The notes under the pieces were generated by a model, which saw only the letters and a program-made list of their open reading frames with translations, had not been told where the DNA came from and made no database searches. 64,000 nucleotides of DNA from an alpha proteobacterium AAP38 (GTDB lineage Bacteria > Pseudomonadota > Alphaproteobacteria > Azospirillales > Azospirillaceae). Position numbers and translations under genes: made by a program. How positions within the stretch are numbered: the stretch's first letter is position 1; every line of letters starts with the position of its first letter. The DNA lies in contig LJHR01000047.1 of assembly GCA_001296005.1 (NCBI GenBank), positions 1 through 64,000 on the forward strand, in the 5' to 3' direction. This document shows, piece after piece, positions 39,479-46,992 of the stretch.

Positions 39479-39561
39479 CCCGGCATGAGTGAGTAATCTT
39501 CGCTTTCCTCGACTTCCGACACTATTTGCAGTCAAGGAGAAACAACTATCAATACCGGGGG

Positions 39562-40638
39562 TCATTCAGGCGCCATATTCGTCCACGCGGGGTCCGGAAG
39601 GGCTTCGGTGAAATCCAGCGCGTCCACGATCGATTCGCAGCCGGCGGCTGTCAGCGCGCGGACAGCCGGTGCATAAGCCTGAGCTGCGATGAGCCCAACC
39701 GTCTCGGGAAAGCGGCCACGCGCTTCGTCAATGGCGAGTACGGGAACCTCTGAAACCCGACCGCCACCAGACGTCGTCAACACGGCCACCACGGCGACCC
39801 CCTTCAGCCGCAGCCACGCGATCAAGCGGGGCGTGGTCATACCTGCCCCGAAAAGGATGACGGACTGCCCCGCCGGCACCAGGGTGGCGAGATCGTCCTG
39901 CACCCTCAAGGTGGGAATGGGATCGCCGACCGCGCGACCAGCCATCTGGGTACGGGCAAGGATGGCATCGGACAGTTTGGCATCCTCTCCCAACCGTTGC
40001 GCCAACATTTCCTCAATTTCCGGGGTCAAGGCGTCGCGTGTGAGAACCGGATCAGTGCGATTGCGATGGATGGGGGCAAGCGGCTGAAGCCCACGGCCTG
40101 CATAAACACCATCCATCAACATGGTTACATGATCCGATGGCGCGGCGACGACGCCATGCGCATCCATCGCCGCTAATGCGGCTTCCGCCGTGCCGGCAGG
40201 GTGAAAGTAACGGCATTGCGGATTTTCGCTAAGCACCGAGCTTACAAAAGTTCGCAATGAGTTATCTCCGCGCAGCGGACCATCGGCGGGGGGCCAATAC
40301 CCCCGCGCGACAACATAGCGGTACCAGGACAGCACCCGTTGAACAGGGGGACGTATGGTCGTCACCCACATGAACGGACCTGCCCTCGCCCCCGGCAGGC
40401 GGGCCCAGATATCGGACGCCGGCAGATGCGTGGAATAATGGCTATCGAAAGCCCCAGGTGCCGAGAAGGCGGCGTCCAGATGCGCGAGGGTCTGTCGTTT
40501 CTCGTAAAAAGTGGTCAATCGGCCCGGTCCGTCCAGGCGTTGCAAGTACCATAGAAGGGAAGTACCCGCATTCTTGGGCACGTGCAGGTGAAAGACAGGC
40601 GGCTGATGGCTTGGGCGAGAGCGTTTTTCAGTCGTCAT
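39562..40638 (-). CDS. Sulfotransferase with C-terminal Rossmann-like domain
   Basis: A 358-residue protein. The N-terminal part has the 5'-phosphosulfate-binding loop LHVPKNAGTSLLWYL (near residues 18-32) and a later TTIRPPVQRVLSWYRYV, which fits the 3'-phosphate motif of carbohydrate-type sulfotransferases using PAPS. After about residue 255 a different domain begins with SVILFGAGMTTPRLIAWLRL and alternating strands and helices, like a nucleotide-binding or sugar-binding Rossmann fold. Substrate unknown. I prefer the ATG at 40638 (MTTEKRSRP), although one at 40653 is in frame. Flanking DNA is AT-richer than average. Confidence 0.82.
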   Translation of the reverse strand: MTTEKRSRPSHQPPVFHLHVPKNAGTSLLWYLQRLDGPGRLTTFYEKRQTLAHLDAAFSAPGAFDSHYSTHLPASDIWARLPGARAGPFMWVTTIRPPVQRVLSWYRYVVARGYWPPADGPLRGDNSLRTFVSSVLSENPQCRYFHPAGTAEAALAAMDAHGVVAAPSDHVTMLMDGVYAGRGLQPLAPIHRNRTDPVLTRDALTPEIEEMLAQRLGEDAKLSDAILARTQMAGRAVGDPIPTLRVQDDLATLVPAGQSVILFGAGMTTPRLIAWLRLKGVAVVAVLTTSGGGRVSEVPVLAIDEARGRFPETVGLIAAQAYAPAVRALTAAGCESIVDALDFTEALPDPAWTNMAPE

Positions 40639-40804
40639 TAACCCTGCGCCCATGTGATAGAATCAATGCTGATGACAGTAAAACCCAAAAGTACCACATG
40701 CCCGTTCGAGGACGCAGGAACAATTCCGACATCCAGCTGTTGATTTCACACGGGTCCAGAAGTCCACCGGACCCGTGTGCAAGGAAAGCAGAAGGAGACG
40801 CACC

Positions 40805-41317
40805 ATGCGCTCGCAACTGATCGGTGCCGCCACCCTGACGGCCCTGCTGCTGGGGACCGCTGCCATGGCCCAGACGGTACCGCCCGGCACCACTGAGCCC
40901 GTGCCCCCGGTTCCAGGGACCACAGAACCAGGTCAGGTGGGCGAACCGCCCGCCGCCATAATGCCCGAACGCGATACGCCGCCCAGCATTCTGGCCGAAC
41001 CGCGCCACGGCATCGACCGCACCTCTGCCGAGCGCCTGCTTGGCCGAACCGTGATCGGTGCCGATGGCAAGGAACTGGGTGAGGTCGAGGATGTGATCCT
41101 GAATGCCAGCAGCGGCGACGCCGAGAAGCTGGTCATCGCGTCCGGCGGTTTCATGGGTCTGGGCGAGAAGAACGTCGCCGTCGATATCAGCGACGCCGAC
41201 ATGCTGGCCGGGAACAACCATATCCAGGTCCGAAACCTGACCACAGCGCAGTTGGATCAGATGGCAGCGTTCGAATATGGCAAGAACACCCGTTCCCTGA
41301 TCCGACCCAATAAATAA
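40805..41317 (+). CDS. Exported PRC-barrel domain protein
   Basis: A 170-residue protein with a signal peptide (residues 1-22, ending AAMAQ) and a Pro/Thr/Glu-rich linker (about 23-62). A PRC-barrel follows at about residues 73-140 (AERLLGRTVIGADGKELGEVEDVIL to NVAVDISDADM). PRC barrels are small beta structures found in photosynthetic H subunits and RimM; exported versions are common in alphaproteobacteria and may respond to envelope stress. The ATG at 40805 has a clear AGAAGGAGA site. A strong terminator follows. Confidence 0.88.
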   Translation: MRSQLIGAATLTALLLGTAAMAQTVPPGTTEPVPPVPGTTEPGQVGEPPAAIMPERDTPPSILAEPRHGIDRTSAERLLGRTVIGADGKELGEVEDVILNASSGDAEKLVIASGGFMGLGEKNVAVDISDADMLAGNNHIQVRNLTTAQLDQMAAFEYGKNTRSLIRPNK

Positions 41318-41355
41318 GCGGCTGCCAGGGCCACGAAACGCCAGCGTCCCAGCCT

Positions 41356-41393
41356 GCCCCCGGCCCACCCCCTCCTGGGCCGGGGGCTTTTTT
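41356..41393 (+). terminator. Terminator of the PRC-barrel gene
   Basis: Perfect 12-bp arms GCCCCCGGCCCA (41356-41367) and TGGGCCGGGGGC (41376-41387) are followed by six T residues. It lies 39 nt after the stop and separates this gene from the DUF4198/HupE operon. Confidence 0.92.
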
Positions 41394-41525
41394 GTGCGGT
41401 CTATTATGCTGTGCGTGCCAGGAATACGGGGGATGCTTTCGTGAAGGGGCCGTCCAACAATGACGGAATCCGAGCACCTGCTGGCACGCTGTTCCCATAA
41501 ACCCATAGAACAGGGATACGGGAAC

Positions 41526-42269
41526 ATGAAACGGATGAAGCATCTTCTCGCCGCGATCCTGGCCATCGCGGCGCTGGGTGGTGGCATGGCGGCGCAGGCC
41601 CATGGCATCTGGTTCGCGCAGCGGGCCAAGCAGACGGCCCTGATCTATGGCGTCGGCGCCGACGATCTGGACATGGTGAAGCGCCTGGGCCTGATCACCG
41701 GCACCTATGGCTATGACGCGGACTGGGCCCCGGTGGGCGCTACCTTGCGCGCCGCCGGCCCCATTGTCGTGGTGGATAGCGAGGCGCCGACGGTTGCCGT
41801 CGCCGCTGCCATGGATAACGGCCTTTGGTCGCGCCTGGCTGATGGGAAGTGGGTGAAGGGCGGACGTGATACAGTCCCGGATGCCGTACGGGCGGAACGC
41901 ACCATGAAGTTCGCGGTCCACCTGACCGGCACACCCAACGCCCCCATTCCCGTTCTGCCCGAGCAGCTTTTGCAGATCGTTCCTGTCGATAAGACAATCC
42001 CGGCAGAGATGGGCAAGCCGCTGACGATCCGTGTTCTGTACAAGGGAAAGCCGGTCAAAGACGCTGAGGTCAAGCATGACTATGTCAATGATCCCGACCA
42101 AGCGCCGGTAAAGACCGACAAGGATGGCGTCGCCACCATCAAGGTTCGCAATCAGGGCCTGAACGTGCTGGCTGCCACCTATGTCGGCCCCGCCGACAAT
42201 CCCAAACAGGTGGACCATGTCGAATATCTGGCCACCCTGTCCTTCGTGCTGGCCCACGCGCCGGAATAA
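41526..42269 (+). CDS. DUF4198 periplasmic protein, putative metal-uptake component
   Basis: A 247-residue exported protein of the DUF4198 group, whose relatives accompany nickel and cobalt uptake systems (NikM-like). The signal peptide is about residues 1-24, ending MAAQA, and the mature chain begins HGIWFAQR, leaving an N-terminal histidine as a possible metal ligand. Beta-rich domains include LTIRVLYKGKPVKDAEVKHD and DKDGVATIKV. The ATG at 41526 (MKRMKHLLAA) has a GGGA site; an earlier ATG adds a polar leader. It opens a tight four-gene operon with gaps of about 10 bp. Confidence 0.85.
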   Translation: MKRMKHLLAAILAIAALGGGMAAQAHGIWFAQRAKQTALIYGVGADDLDMVKRLGLITGTYGYDADWAPVGATLRAAGPIVVVDSEAPTVAVAAAMDNGLWSRLADGKWVKGGRDTVPDAVRAERTMKFAVHLTGTPNAPIPVLPEQLLQIVPVDKTIPAEMGKPLTIRVLYKGKPVKDAEVKHDYVNDPDQAPVKTDKDGVATIKVRNQGLNVLAATYVGPADNPKQVDHVEYLATLSFVLAHAPE

Positions 42270-42279
42270 GGAGATCAGG

Positions 42280-42660
42280 ATGAAGCACCCGATGATCCGG
42301 CTGGCGCTGGCCGCCACCCTGACCCTGTCGCCGCTAGCCGCCCTGGCCCATGGCGACACCACGCCCAAGCATGGCGGCATCGTCCAGATGACGGGCGAAA
42401 CATTGATCGAACTAGTGGCCGGCGCCGACGCGGCCAGTATCTATGTCAGCGAGGAGGACGAGCCCGTCCCCAGCGCCGACCTGACCGCTACCATGACCAT
42501 CATGGATGCGGGCGGGAAGCGTCAGGTGAACCTGACGCCCGCCGCCGGCAACCGCTTCGACGCGCCGGGCGTAAAGCTGACCAGTGGGGCCAAGGTAGCG
42601 GTGATGGTGGTCAACAAGGCCAGCCAAGCCCGCTCCATTCTGTCCTTCACCGTCAAGTGA
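42280..42660 (+). CDS. Small periplasmic protein with predicted N-terminal histidine
   Basis: A 126-residue exported protein without a recognised domain. The signal peptide runs to about residue 23 (LSPLAALA), after which the mature chain starts HGDTTPKHGGIVQMTGET, with two His near the front. The rest alternates short strands, as in a small beta-sandwich, ending RSILSFTVK. An AAGGAG site precedes the ATG at 42280. Its place between the DUF4198 and HupE genes makes it a likely metal-binding or chaperone partner; this is inferred from context. Confidence 0.78.
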   Translation: MKHPMIRLALAATLTLSPLAALAHGDTTPKHGGIVQMTGETLIELVAGADAASIYVSEEDEPVPSADLTATMTIMDAGGKRQVNLTPAAGNRFDAPGVKLTSGAKVAVMVVNKASQARSILSFTVK

Positions 42661-42671
42661 CGGGGCGGGCG

Positions 42672-43415
42672 ATGCGGCTGCTCCCCTTGTCATTGACCAA
42701 CGGGGGCGGCCGCGCCGTCCCCCTACTTGTCGCGGCCCTGCCCTGGCTGGTGATCCTGGCCCAGCTGATCTGGGCACCCCATGCCATGGCGCATGGCGTG
42801 TCAGAGGAAGACCGATCCTTCATCGAGGATGCGCAGGGTGTGCATGTCATCCCTTATATCTATCTGGGGGCCAAGCACATGGTCACCGGCTACGACCATC
42901 TGCTGTTCCTGGTGGGCGTGATCTTCTTCCTTTACCGGCTGCGTGACGTCGCTGCTTACGTCACCCTGTTCGCGGTCGGTCATTCCACCACCCTGCTGCT
43001 GGGCGTTCTGGCCGACATCCGGGCCGATGCCTATATCATCGACGCCATCATCGGCCTGTCGGTGGTCTACAAGGCGCTGGACAATCTGGGGGCCTTCAAG
43101 ACCTGGATGGGTTTTCAGCCCAATACCAAGGCTGCCGTCCTGATCTTCGGCTTCTTCCACGGTTTCGGTCTGGCGACCAAGCTGCAGGAACTGTCGCTGT
43201 CGCCTGACGGGCTGCTGGCCAATCTGGTCAGCTTCAATGTCGGGGTGGAGATTGGGCAGTTCATGGCCCTGTGCCTGATCCTGATCGCCATGAATGCCTG
43301 GCGCACAACGCGCAGCTTCAACCGTTCCGTCCTGCTGGCCAATGGCGCGCTGATGGCCGCCGGCCTGACGCTGGTGGGATATCAATTGGCCGGCTATGCC
43401 ACCCAATCCGCCTGA
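42672..43415 (+). CDS. HupE/UreJ-family membrane transporter
   Basis: A 247-residue polytopic protein of the HupE/UreJ group, whose members carry nickel or related metals. An N-terminal signal-like segment ends PHAMA, so the mature protein would begin HGVSEEDRSF. The H-x5-DH motif is present as KHMVTGYDHLLFL near residue 75. The second motif region reads FGFFHGFGLATKLQE and lacks the second His of classical HupE. The ATG at 42672 is used; a GTG at 42657 overlapping the previous stop is also possible. Six or seven membrane segments are visible. Confidence 0.88.
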   Translation: MRLLPLSLTNGGGRAVPLLVAALPWLVILAQLIWAPHAMAHGVSEEDRSFIEDAQGVHVIPYIYLGAKHMVTGYDHLLFLVGVIFFLYRLRDVAAYVTLFAVGHSTTLLLGVLADIRADAYIIDAIIGLSVVYKALDNLGAFKTWMGFQPNTKAAVLIFGFFHGFGLATKLQELSLSPDGLLANLVSFNVGVEIGQFMALCLILIAMNAWRTTRSFNRSVLLANGALMAAGLTLVGYQLAGYATQSA

Positions 43416-43427
43416 GGGGGATCAACG

Positions 43428-44033
43428 ATGACCGATATAAGCGTGACACCTTATCAGGCCTCGCCCCGCGCCCTGATTCGGGCCGGGCTGGGGGCCGTGG
43501 CGGCCTCTGCCCTGGTGCTGACCCTGTTCGTGCTGCCGGCTGAATATGGGATCGACCCGACGGGGGCCGGTAACGCCCTGGGCCTGACCAGGCTGGCCGG
43601 CGGCGGGGGTGAGGCAGCGGAACCGGCACCCACCGCGCCCGTTGCCACACCGGTGGCCCCCGGCACCCCGACACCGGCGGATATCGCCAAATCCACCGCC
43701 ATGCGCAGCGACCGCCAGGAACTGATCCTGCCGCCCCATTCAGGGGCGGAAGTGAAGGCCCATATGGCGCAGGGCGATCATTTCATCTTCCGCTGGCAAG
43801 CGACGGGCGGGCAGGTGCGGTTCGACATGCATGGCGAACCACCCAATGCGAAGGAGGGCGAATTCTCCAGCTACTGGAAGGCCAAGGACCTGGACAGCGC
43901 CCAGGGTGCCTTCACGGCCCCCTTCACCGGTACCCATGGCTGGTATTTCCGCAATCGCGGCGACACGCCGGTAACTGTGGTGGTGGAGACAGCTGGCTTC
44001 TACCAGGACCTGTATCTGCCACCGGCGGAGTGA
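43428..44033 (+). CDS. Membrane-anchored periplasmic protein of the HupE operon
   Basis: A 201-residue protein with one N-terminal membrane segment (about residues 20-37, GLGAVAASALVLTLFVLP) and a Gly/Pro/Ala-rich linker to about residue 88. The C-terminal periplasmic domain holds His residues in LPPHSGAEVKAHMAQGDHFIF, WQATGGQVRFDMHGE and TGTHGWYFRN, which suggests metal or ligand binding. Similar proteins are labelled transmembrane anchor proteins. It is the last gene of the operon, 12 bp after the HupE gene, and ends at a hairpin shared with metF. Confidence 0.82.
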   Translation: MTDISVTPYQASPRALIRAGLGAVAASALVLTLFVLPAEYGIDPTGAGNALGLTRLAGGGGEAAEPAPTAPVATPVAPGTPTPADIAKSTAMRSDRQELILPPHSGAEVKAHMAQGDHFIFRWQATGGQVRFDMHGEPPNAKEGEFSSYWKAKDLDSAQGAFTAPFTGTHGWYFRNRGDTPVTVVVETAGFYQDLYLPPAE

Positions 44034-44049
44034 GCGCGACTGCGCTCAC
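44030..44049. terminator. Compact hairpin shared by two convergent genes
   Basis: Arms GTGAGCGC (44030-44037) and GCGCTCAC (44042-44049) with a 4-nt loop overlap the stop codons of both the anchor-protein gene and metF. On the plus strand CCTTTCG follows. It probably serves both directions. Confidence 0.55.
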
Positions 44050-44981
44050 CCTTTCGCCGCACGAACGCCCAGCATGTGGCAGATGGCAACCGTCAGGTCG
44101 GCGCGGTTCATGGTGTAGAAGTGGAACTGCTTCACACCATGCTTTTCCAGATAGCGGCACTGTTCAATGGCGACCGTGGCGGCAACCAGATGCCGGGTCT
44201 CCGGTGCCTCGTCCAGCCCGTCGAACAGGTCGCGCATCCAGGCGGGGATGGCGGTATTGCACTTCTCCCCCATTTCCGCCGCCTTGGTGAAGTTCAGAAT
44301 CGGCAGGATGCCGGGGACCATCGGTACATCAATGCCGGATGCTGCGGCCTTGTCGCGGAAGCGCAGGAAGGCGTCCACATCAAAGAAGAACTGGCTGATG
44401 GCGCGGTTGGCCCCTGCATCGACCTTGCGCTTCAGATTGTCCAGATCGACCTGGGCGCTGGGCGCTTCGGGATGCACTTCCGGGAAACAGGCGACGGAGA
44501 TGTCGAAATCGCCGATGCGCTTCAGACCCGCCACCAGATCGGCGGCATAGGCATAACCGCCAGGATGCGGTTCATACCCACGCCCGCCCAGGCCGCCGGT
44601 ACCATCGGCACGCGGCGGCGGATCACCGCGCAGGGCCACGATATGGCGGATGCCGGCGTCCCAGTAATTGCGCGCAATCTCGTCGATCTCTTCCTTGGTC
44701 GCCGCCACACAGGTCAGGTGGGCGGCGGCGGGAATGCCGGTTTCGGCCTGGATGCCCGTCACGGTGGCGTGGGTGCGTTCGCGCGTCGATCCACCGGCGC
44801 CATAGGTGACCGACATGAAGGCCGGGTTCAGCGGCGCCAACCGGCGGATGGCCGTCCACAGATTCTCATGCATCTTCTCCGTCTTGGGCGGGAAGAACTC
44901 GAAACTGACGGTGAGGTCGCCGGGGGCGGTGATCAGCGGGGCCGGGTTGGCGGCGGCATCCATCAGGGCGCTCAGGCTCAT
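44046..44981 (-). CDS. metF: 5,10-Methylenetetrahydrofolate reductase
   Basis: A 311-residue flavoenzyme that reduces methylene-THF to methyl-THF, supplying methyl groups for methionine synthesis. The TIM-barrel start VSFEFFPPKTEKMHENLW, the YGAGGSTRERTHATV loop and the C-terminal VPGILPILNFTKAAEM are conserved. It begins 11 bp after the ArsR-methyltransferase gene and so shares its promoter and the dyad at 45988-46011. Confidence 0.97.
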   Translation of the reverse strand: MSLSALMDAAANPAPLITAPGDLTVSFEFFPPKTEKMHENLWTAIRRLAPLNPAFMSVTYGAGGSTRERTHATVTGIQAETGIPAAAHLTCVAATKEEIDEIARNYWDAGIRHIVALRGDPPPRADGTGGLGGRGYEPHPGGYAYAADLVAGLKRIGDFDISVACFPEVHPEAPSAQVDLDNLKRKVDAGANRAISQFFFDVDAFLRFRDKAAASGIDVPMVPGILPILNFTKAAEMGEKCNTAIPAWMRDLFDGLDEAPETRHLVAATVAIEQCRYLEKHGVKQFHFYTMNRADLTVAICHMLGVRAAKG

Positions 44982-44992
44982 GGGACTATCCT

Positions 44993-45958
44993 TCAGGCGA
45001 CAGCCAGCGGACGGGACCGCGTGGCAGGGGCATCGGTGCGGGTAGCCCGCCAGATGCAGACAGTAAGGGGATCACCCGGCAGGGTGACGACGGGATCGGG
45101 GCGCATGCCGGCCCGGCGCAGCCAGCCGGAGACTTCATCATCGGTGAAGCCCAGGCGGCGATGCGCGTGCTGTTCACGCAGATATTCAAGATCATGGCGG
45201 GCGAAATCGACCACCAGCATGGTGCCGCCGGGGCGCAGGACCCGTGCCGCCTCGGCCAGCGCATCGGCCGGTTCCTCGGCATAATGCAGCACCTGATGGA
45301 AGATCACGGCATCCTGGCTCTGCCCGGCCAGGGACAGCTGATACATATCGCCCAACCGCACCTGACAATGACGCAGGCCCGCCTGTTCCAGGTTGACGCG
45401 GGCAACCGCCAGCATCTCGCGCGAGGCGTCAACGCCCAGACCGCGCGAAATCCGCTCCCCGAACAGTTCCAGGATGCGGCCCGTACCGGTGCCGACATCC
45501 AGCAAATCCTCCACACCCGTGGCCGGCAGCAGCGACAGCAAGGCCGCCTCCACATCACGCTCCGGCACATGCAGGCCGCGCATCTCGTGCCAGCGGGCGG
45601 CGTTCTCGCTGAAATACTTGTCCGCCGCCTGTCGCCGCCCCTGCTTGATCAGGTCCAGACGTTCCAGGTCCAGGCCCAGCCCCTCATCATCGCCGGGAAT
45701 GGCATCGACCAGGGTACGGGCCAGTTCGGCAACCGGGCCACGTTCGGCCAGCCGGTAATAGGCCCAGATACCCTCACGGAACCGCTCCAGCAGCCCCGCC
45801 TCGCACAGAAGCTTCAGGTGACGGGAGACGCGCGGCTGGCTTTGCCCCAGGATCTGGGTAAGCTCCGTCACCGTCAGTTCGCCATGGGCGCAGAGCGACA
45901 GCAGCCGCAACCGCGTCGGCTCCGCCGCTGCCTTTAGCGCATTCAACAGGAATTCCAT
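44993..45958 (-). CDS. ArsR-family regulator fused to a SAM-dependent methyltransferase
   Basis: A 321-residue fusion. Residues 1-85 are an ArsR winged helix (AAAEPTRLRLLSLCAHGELTVTELTQ, QSQPRVSRHLKLL). Residues of about 140-280 are a class I methyltransferase fold with the SAM loop LDVGTGTGRILE and RVLRPGGTMLVVDF. No thiolate metal-binding CxC motif of ArsR/SmtB is seen in the recognition helix. Context with metF and a perfect dyad upstream suggests a methionine-cycle regulator of the SahR kind that senses SAH or SAM; whether the methyltransferase is active is unknown. The ATG at 45958 gives MEFLLNALKAAAE. Confidence 0.9.
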   Translation of the reverse strand: MEFLLNALKAAAEPTRLRLLSLCAHGELTVTELTQILGQSQPRVSRHLKLLCEAGLLERFREGIWAYYRLAERGPVAELARTLVDAIPGDDEGLGLDLERLDLIKQGRRQAADKYFSENAARWHEMRGLHVPERDVEAALLSLLPATGVEDLLDVGTGTGRILELFGERISRGLGVDASREMLAVARVNLEQAGLRHCQVRLGDMYQLSLAGQSQDAVIFHQVLHYAEEPADALAEAARVLRPGGTMLVVDFARHDLEYLREQHAHRRLGFTDDEVSGWLRRAGMRPDPVVTLPGDPLTVCIWRATRTDAPATRSRPLAVA

Positions 45959-45987
45959 GCGACCCGACCCGTTCCTTGTTCGGATCA

Positions 45988-46011
45988 AGATATAAAGATA
46001 TCTTTATGTCT
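45988..46011. promoter_or_regulatory. Operator of the metF operon (SahR-like dyad)
   Basis: The perfect 16-bp palindrome ATAAAGATATCTTTAT at 45992-46007 is extended by AGA and TCT to a 24-bp dyad with a single mismatched pair. It lies 30 bp upstream of the ArsR-methyltransferase start. It is very AT-rich in a GC-rich genome and resembles motifs assigned to S-adenosylhomocysteine-responsive ArsR-type regulators. Autorepression of the regulator and metF is the simplest reading. Confidence 0.78.
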
Positions 46012-46245
46012 GCGCAAGACCCGATCCGGCGCAGCGAACGTATCGGCCCCGCGCCGAACGCGGTTCACAACGACAATGCCATCGCGATATGGCTTTTGCG
46101 CCGCAGATCGGACGCAATTGCCGGCTATCCATGAGCATGACAAATGGTTAATGCCATGGATAACCGGACGTGATGCGCGTCACTGCCGATGGCCCGGCCA
46201 CCGGAAATGATGACGCCAAGTGCAAAAAGGATTGATGACGTGACC

Positions 46246-46905
46246 ATGCAGACCCAAAACCGCCGTTCGCCGCTGGCCGCTGCCGCATTCTGGATGCTGG
46301 CCGGTGTGGCCGCCGTCGCGGTGCCGGTTCTGGCCCCCACTGCCGTGCAGGCCCAGGCCGCCAAGGGCCAGGCCTCCGCCGACTTCGTGCAGGGGCTGGG
46401 CGACAAGGCCATTGCCACCCTGGCCGACCCGAAGGTCAGCAAGGATCAGGCGAAGGCCGTGTTCCGCGACCTGCTGAACCAGAATTTCGACATCAACACG
46501 ATCAGCCGCTTCGTGCTGGGCCGTTACTGGAATCTCGCCAACGACGCCCAGAAGAAGGAATACCAGACCCTTTTCGAGCAGATGATCGTTGAGGTCTATG
46601 CCGAACGTTTCAGCCAGTATGCGGGCGAGAAGTTCAAGGTGGGCGGCGCCCAGGCCTCGGGCGAGAATGACGCTATCGTCACCTCGCAGGTGCTGCGCCC
46701 CAACGGCCAGCCGCCCGTGAACGTGTCCTGGCGCGTGCGCTCCAAGGATGGCAGCTTCAAGATCATCGACGTGATCGTGGAAAACGTGTCGATGAGCGTG
46801 ACGCAGCGGTCGGAATTCGCCAGCCTGATCGAAAGCAATGGCGGCAAGTTCGAAGCCCTGCTGGATGCGCTGCGCCAGCGTATTCAGACGGCGGCCGTGA
46901 AGTAA
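46246..46905 (+). CDS. MlaC/Ttg2D-family periplasmic lipid-binding protein
   Basis: A 219-residue exported protein of the MlaC (toluene-tolerance Ttg2D) family. MlaC carries phospholipids across the periplasm; related HpnM handles hopanoids. The signal peptide is about residues 1-36, ending VQAQA. The domain shows VFRDLLNQNFDINTISRFVLGRYW, EYQTLFEQMIVEVYA and the late SMSVTQRSEFASLIESNGG. No other mla or hpn gene is near. The ATG at 46246 is used, but a GTG at 46240 has a better spaced AAAAAGG site. Confidence 0.9.
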   Translation: MQTQNRRSPLAAAAFWMLAGVAAVAVPVLAPTAVQAQAAKGQASADFVQGLGDKAIATLADPKVSKDQAKAVFRDLLNQNFDINTISRFVLGRYWNLANDAQKKEYQTLFEQMIVEVYAERFSQYAGEKFKVGGAQASGENDAIVTSQVLRPNGQPPVNVSWRVRSKDGSFKIIDVIVENVSMSVTQRSEFASLIESNGGKFEALLDALRQRIQTAAVK

Positions 46906-46942
46906 CGGTACAGCCTGGACGTTTGTTTGTGCTATGTGACGG

Positions 46943-46974
46943 GTCCGTTCCGGTTGTCCGGGACGGATCTTTTT
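46943..46974 (+). terminator. Terminator of the MlaC-like gene
   Basis: An 11-bp stem, with arms at 46943-46953 and 46958-46968 and a TTGT loop, is followed by CTTTTT. It lies 38 nt after the stop. It also argues that the next gene starts at 46993 rather than at an upstream in-frame codon. Confidence 0.85.
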
Positions 46975-46992
46975 CATTGGCGCCGGGTGGCG

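Noticed and set aside
41394-41525. Metal-sensing riboswitch ahead of the HupE operon
   Set aside because: The 132-bp leader shows no recognisable cobalamin or NiCo-type core.
46927-46992. Upstream extension of the unknown protein starting at 46993
   Set aside because: It crosses a strong terminator hairpin (46943-46974) and encodes a non-conserved leader.
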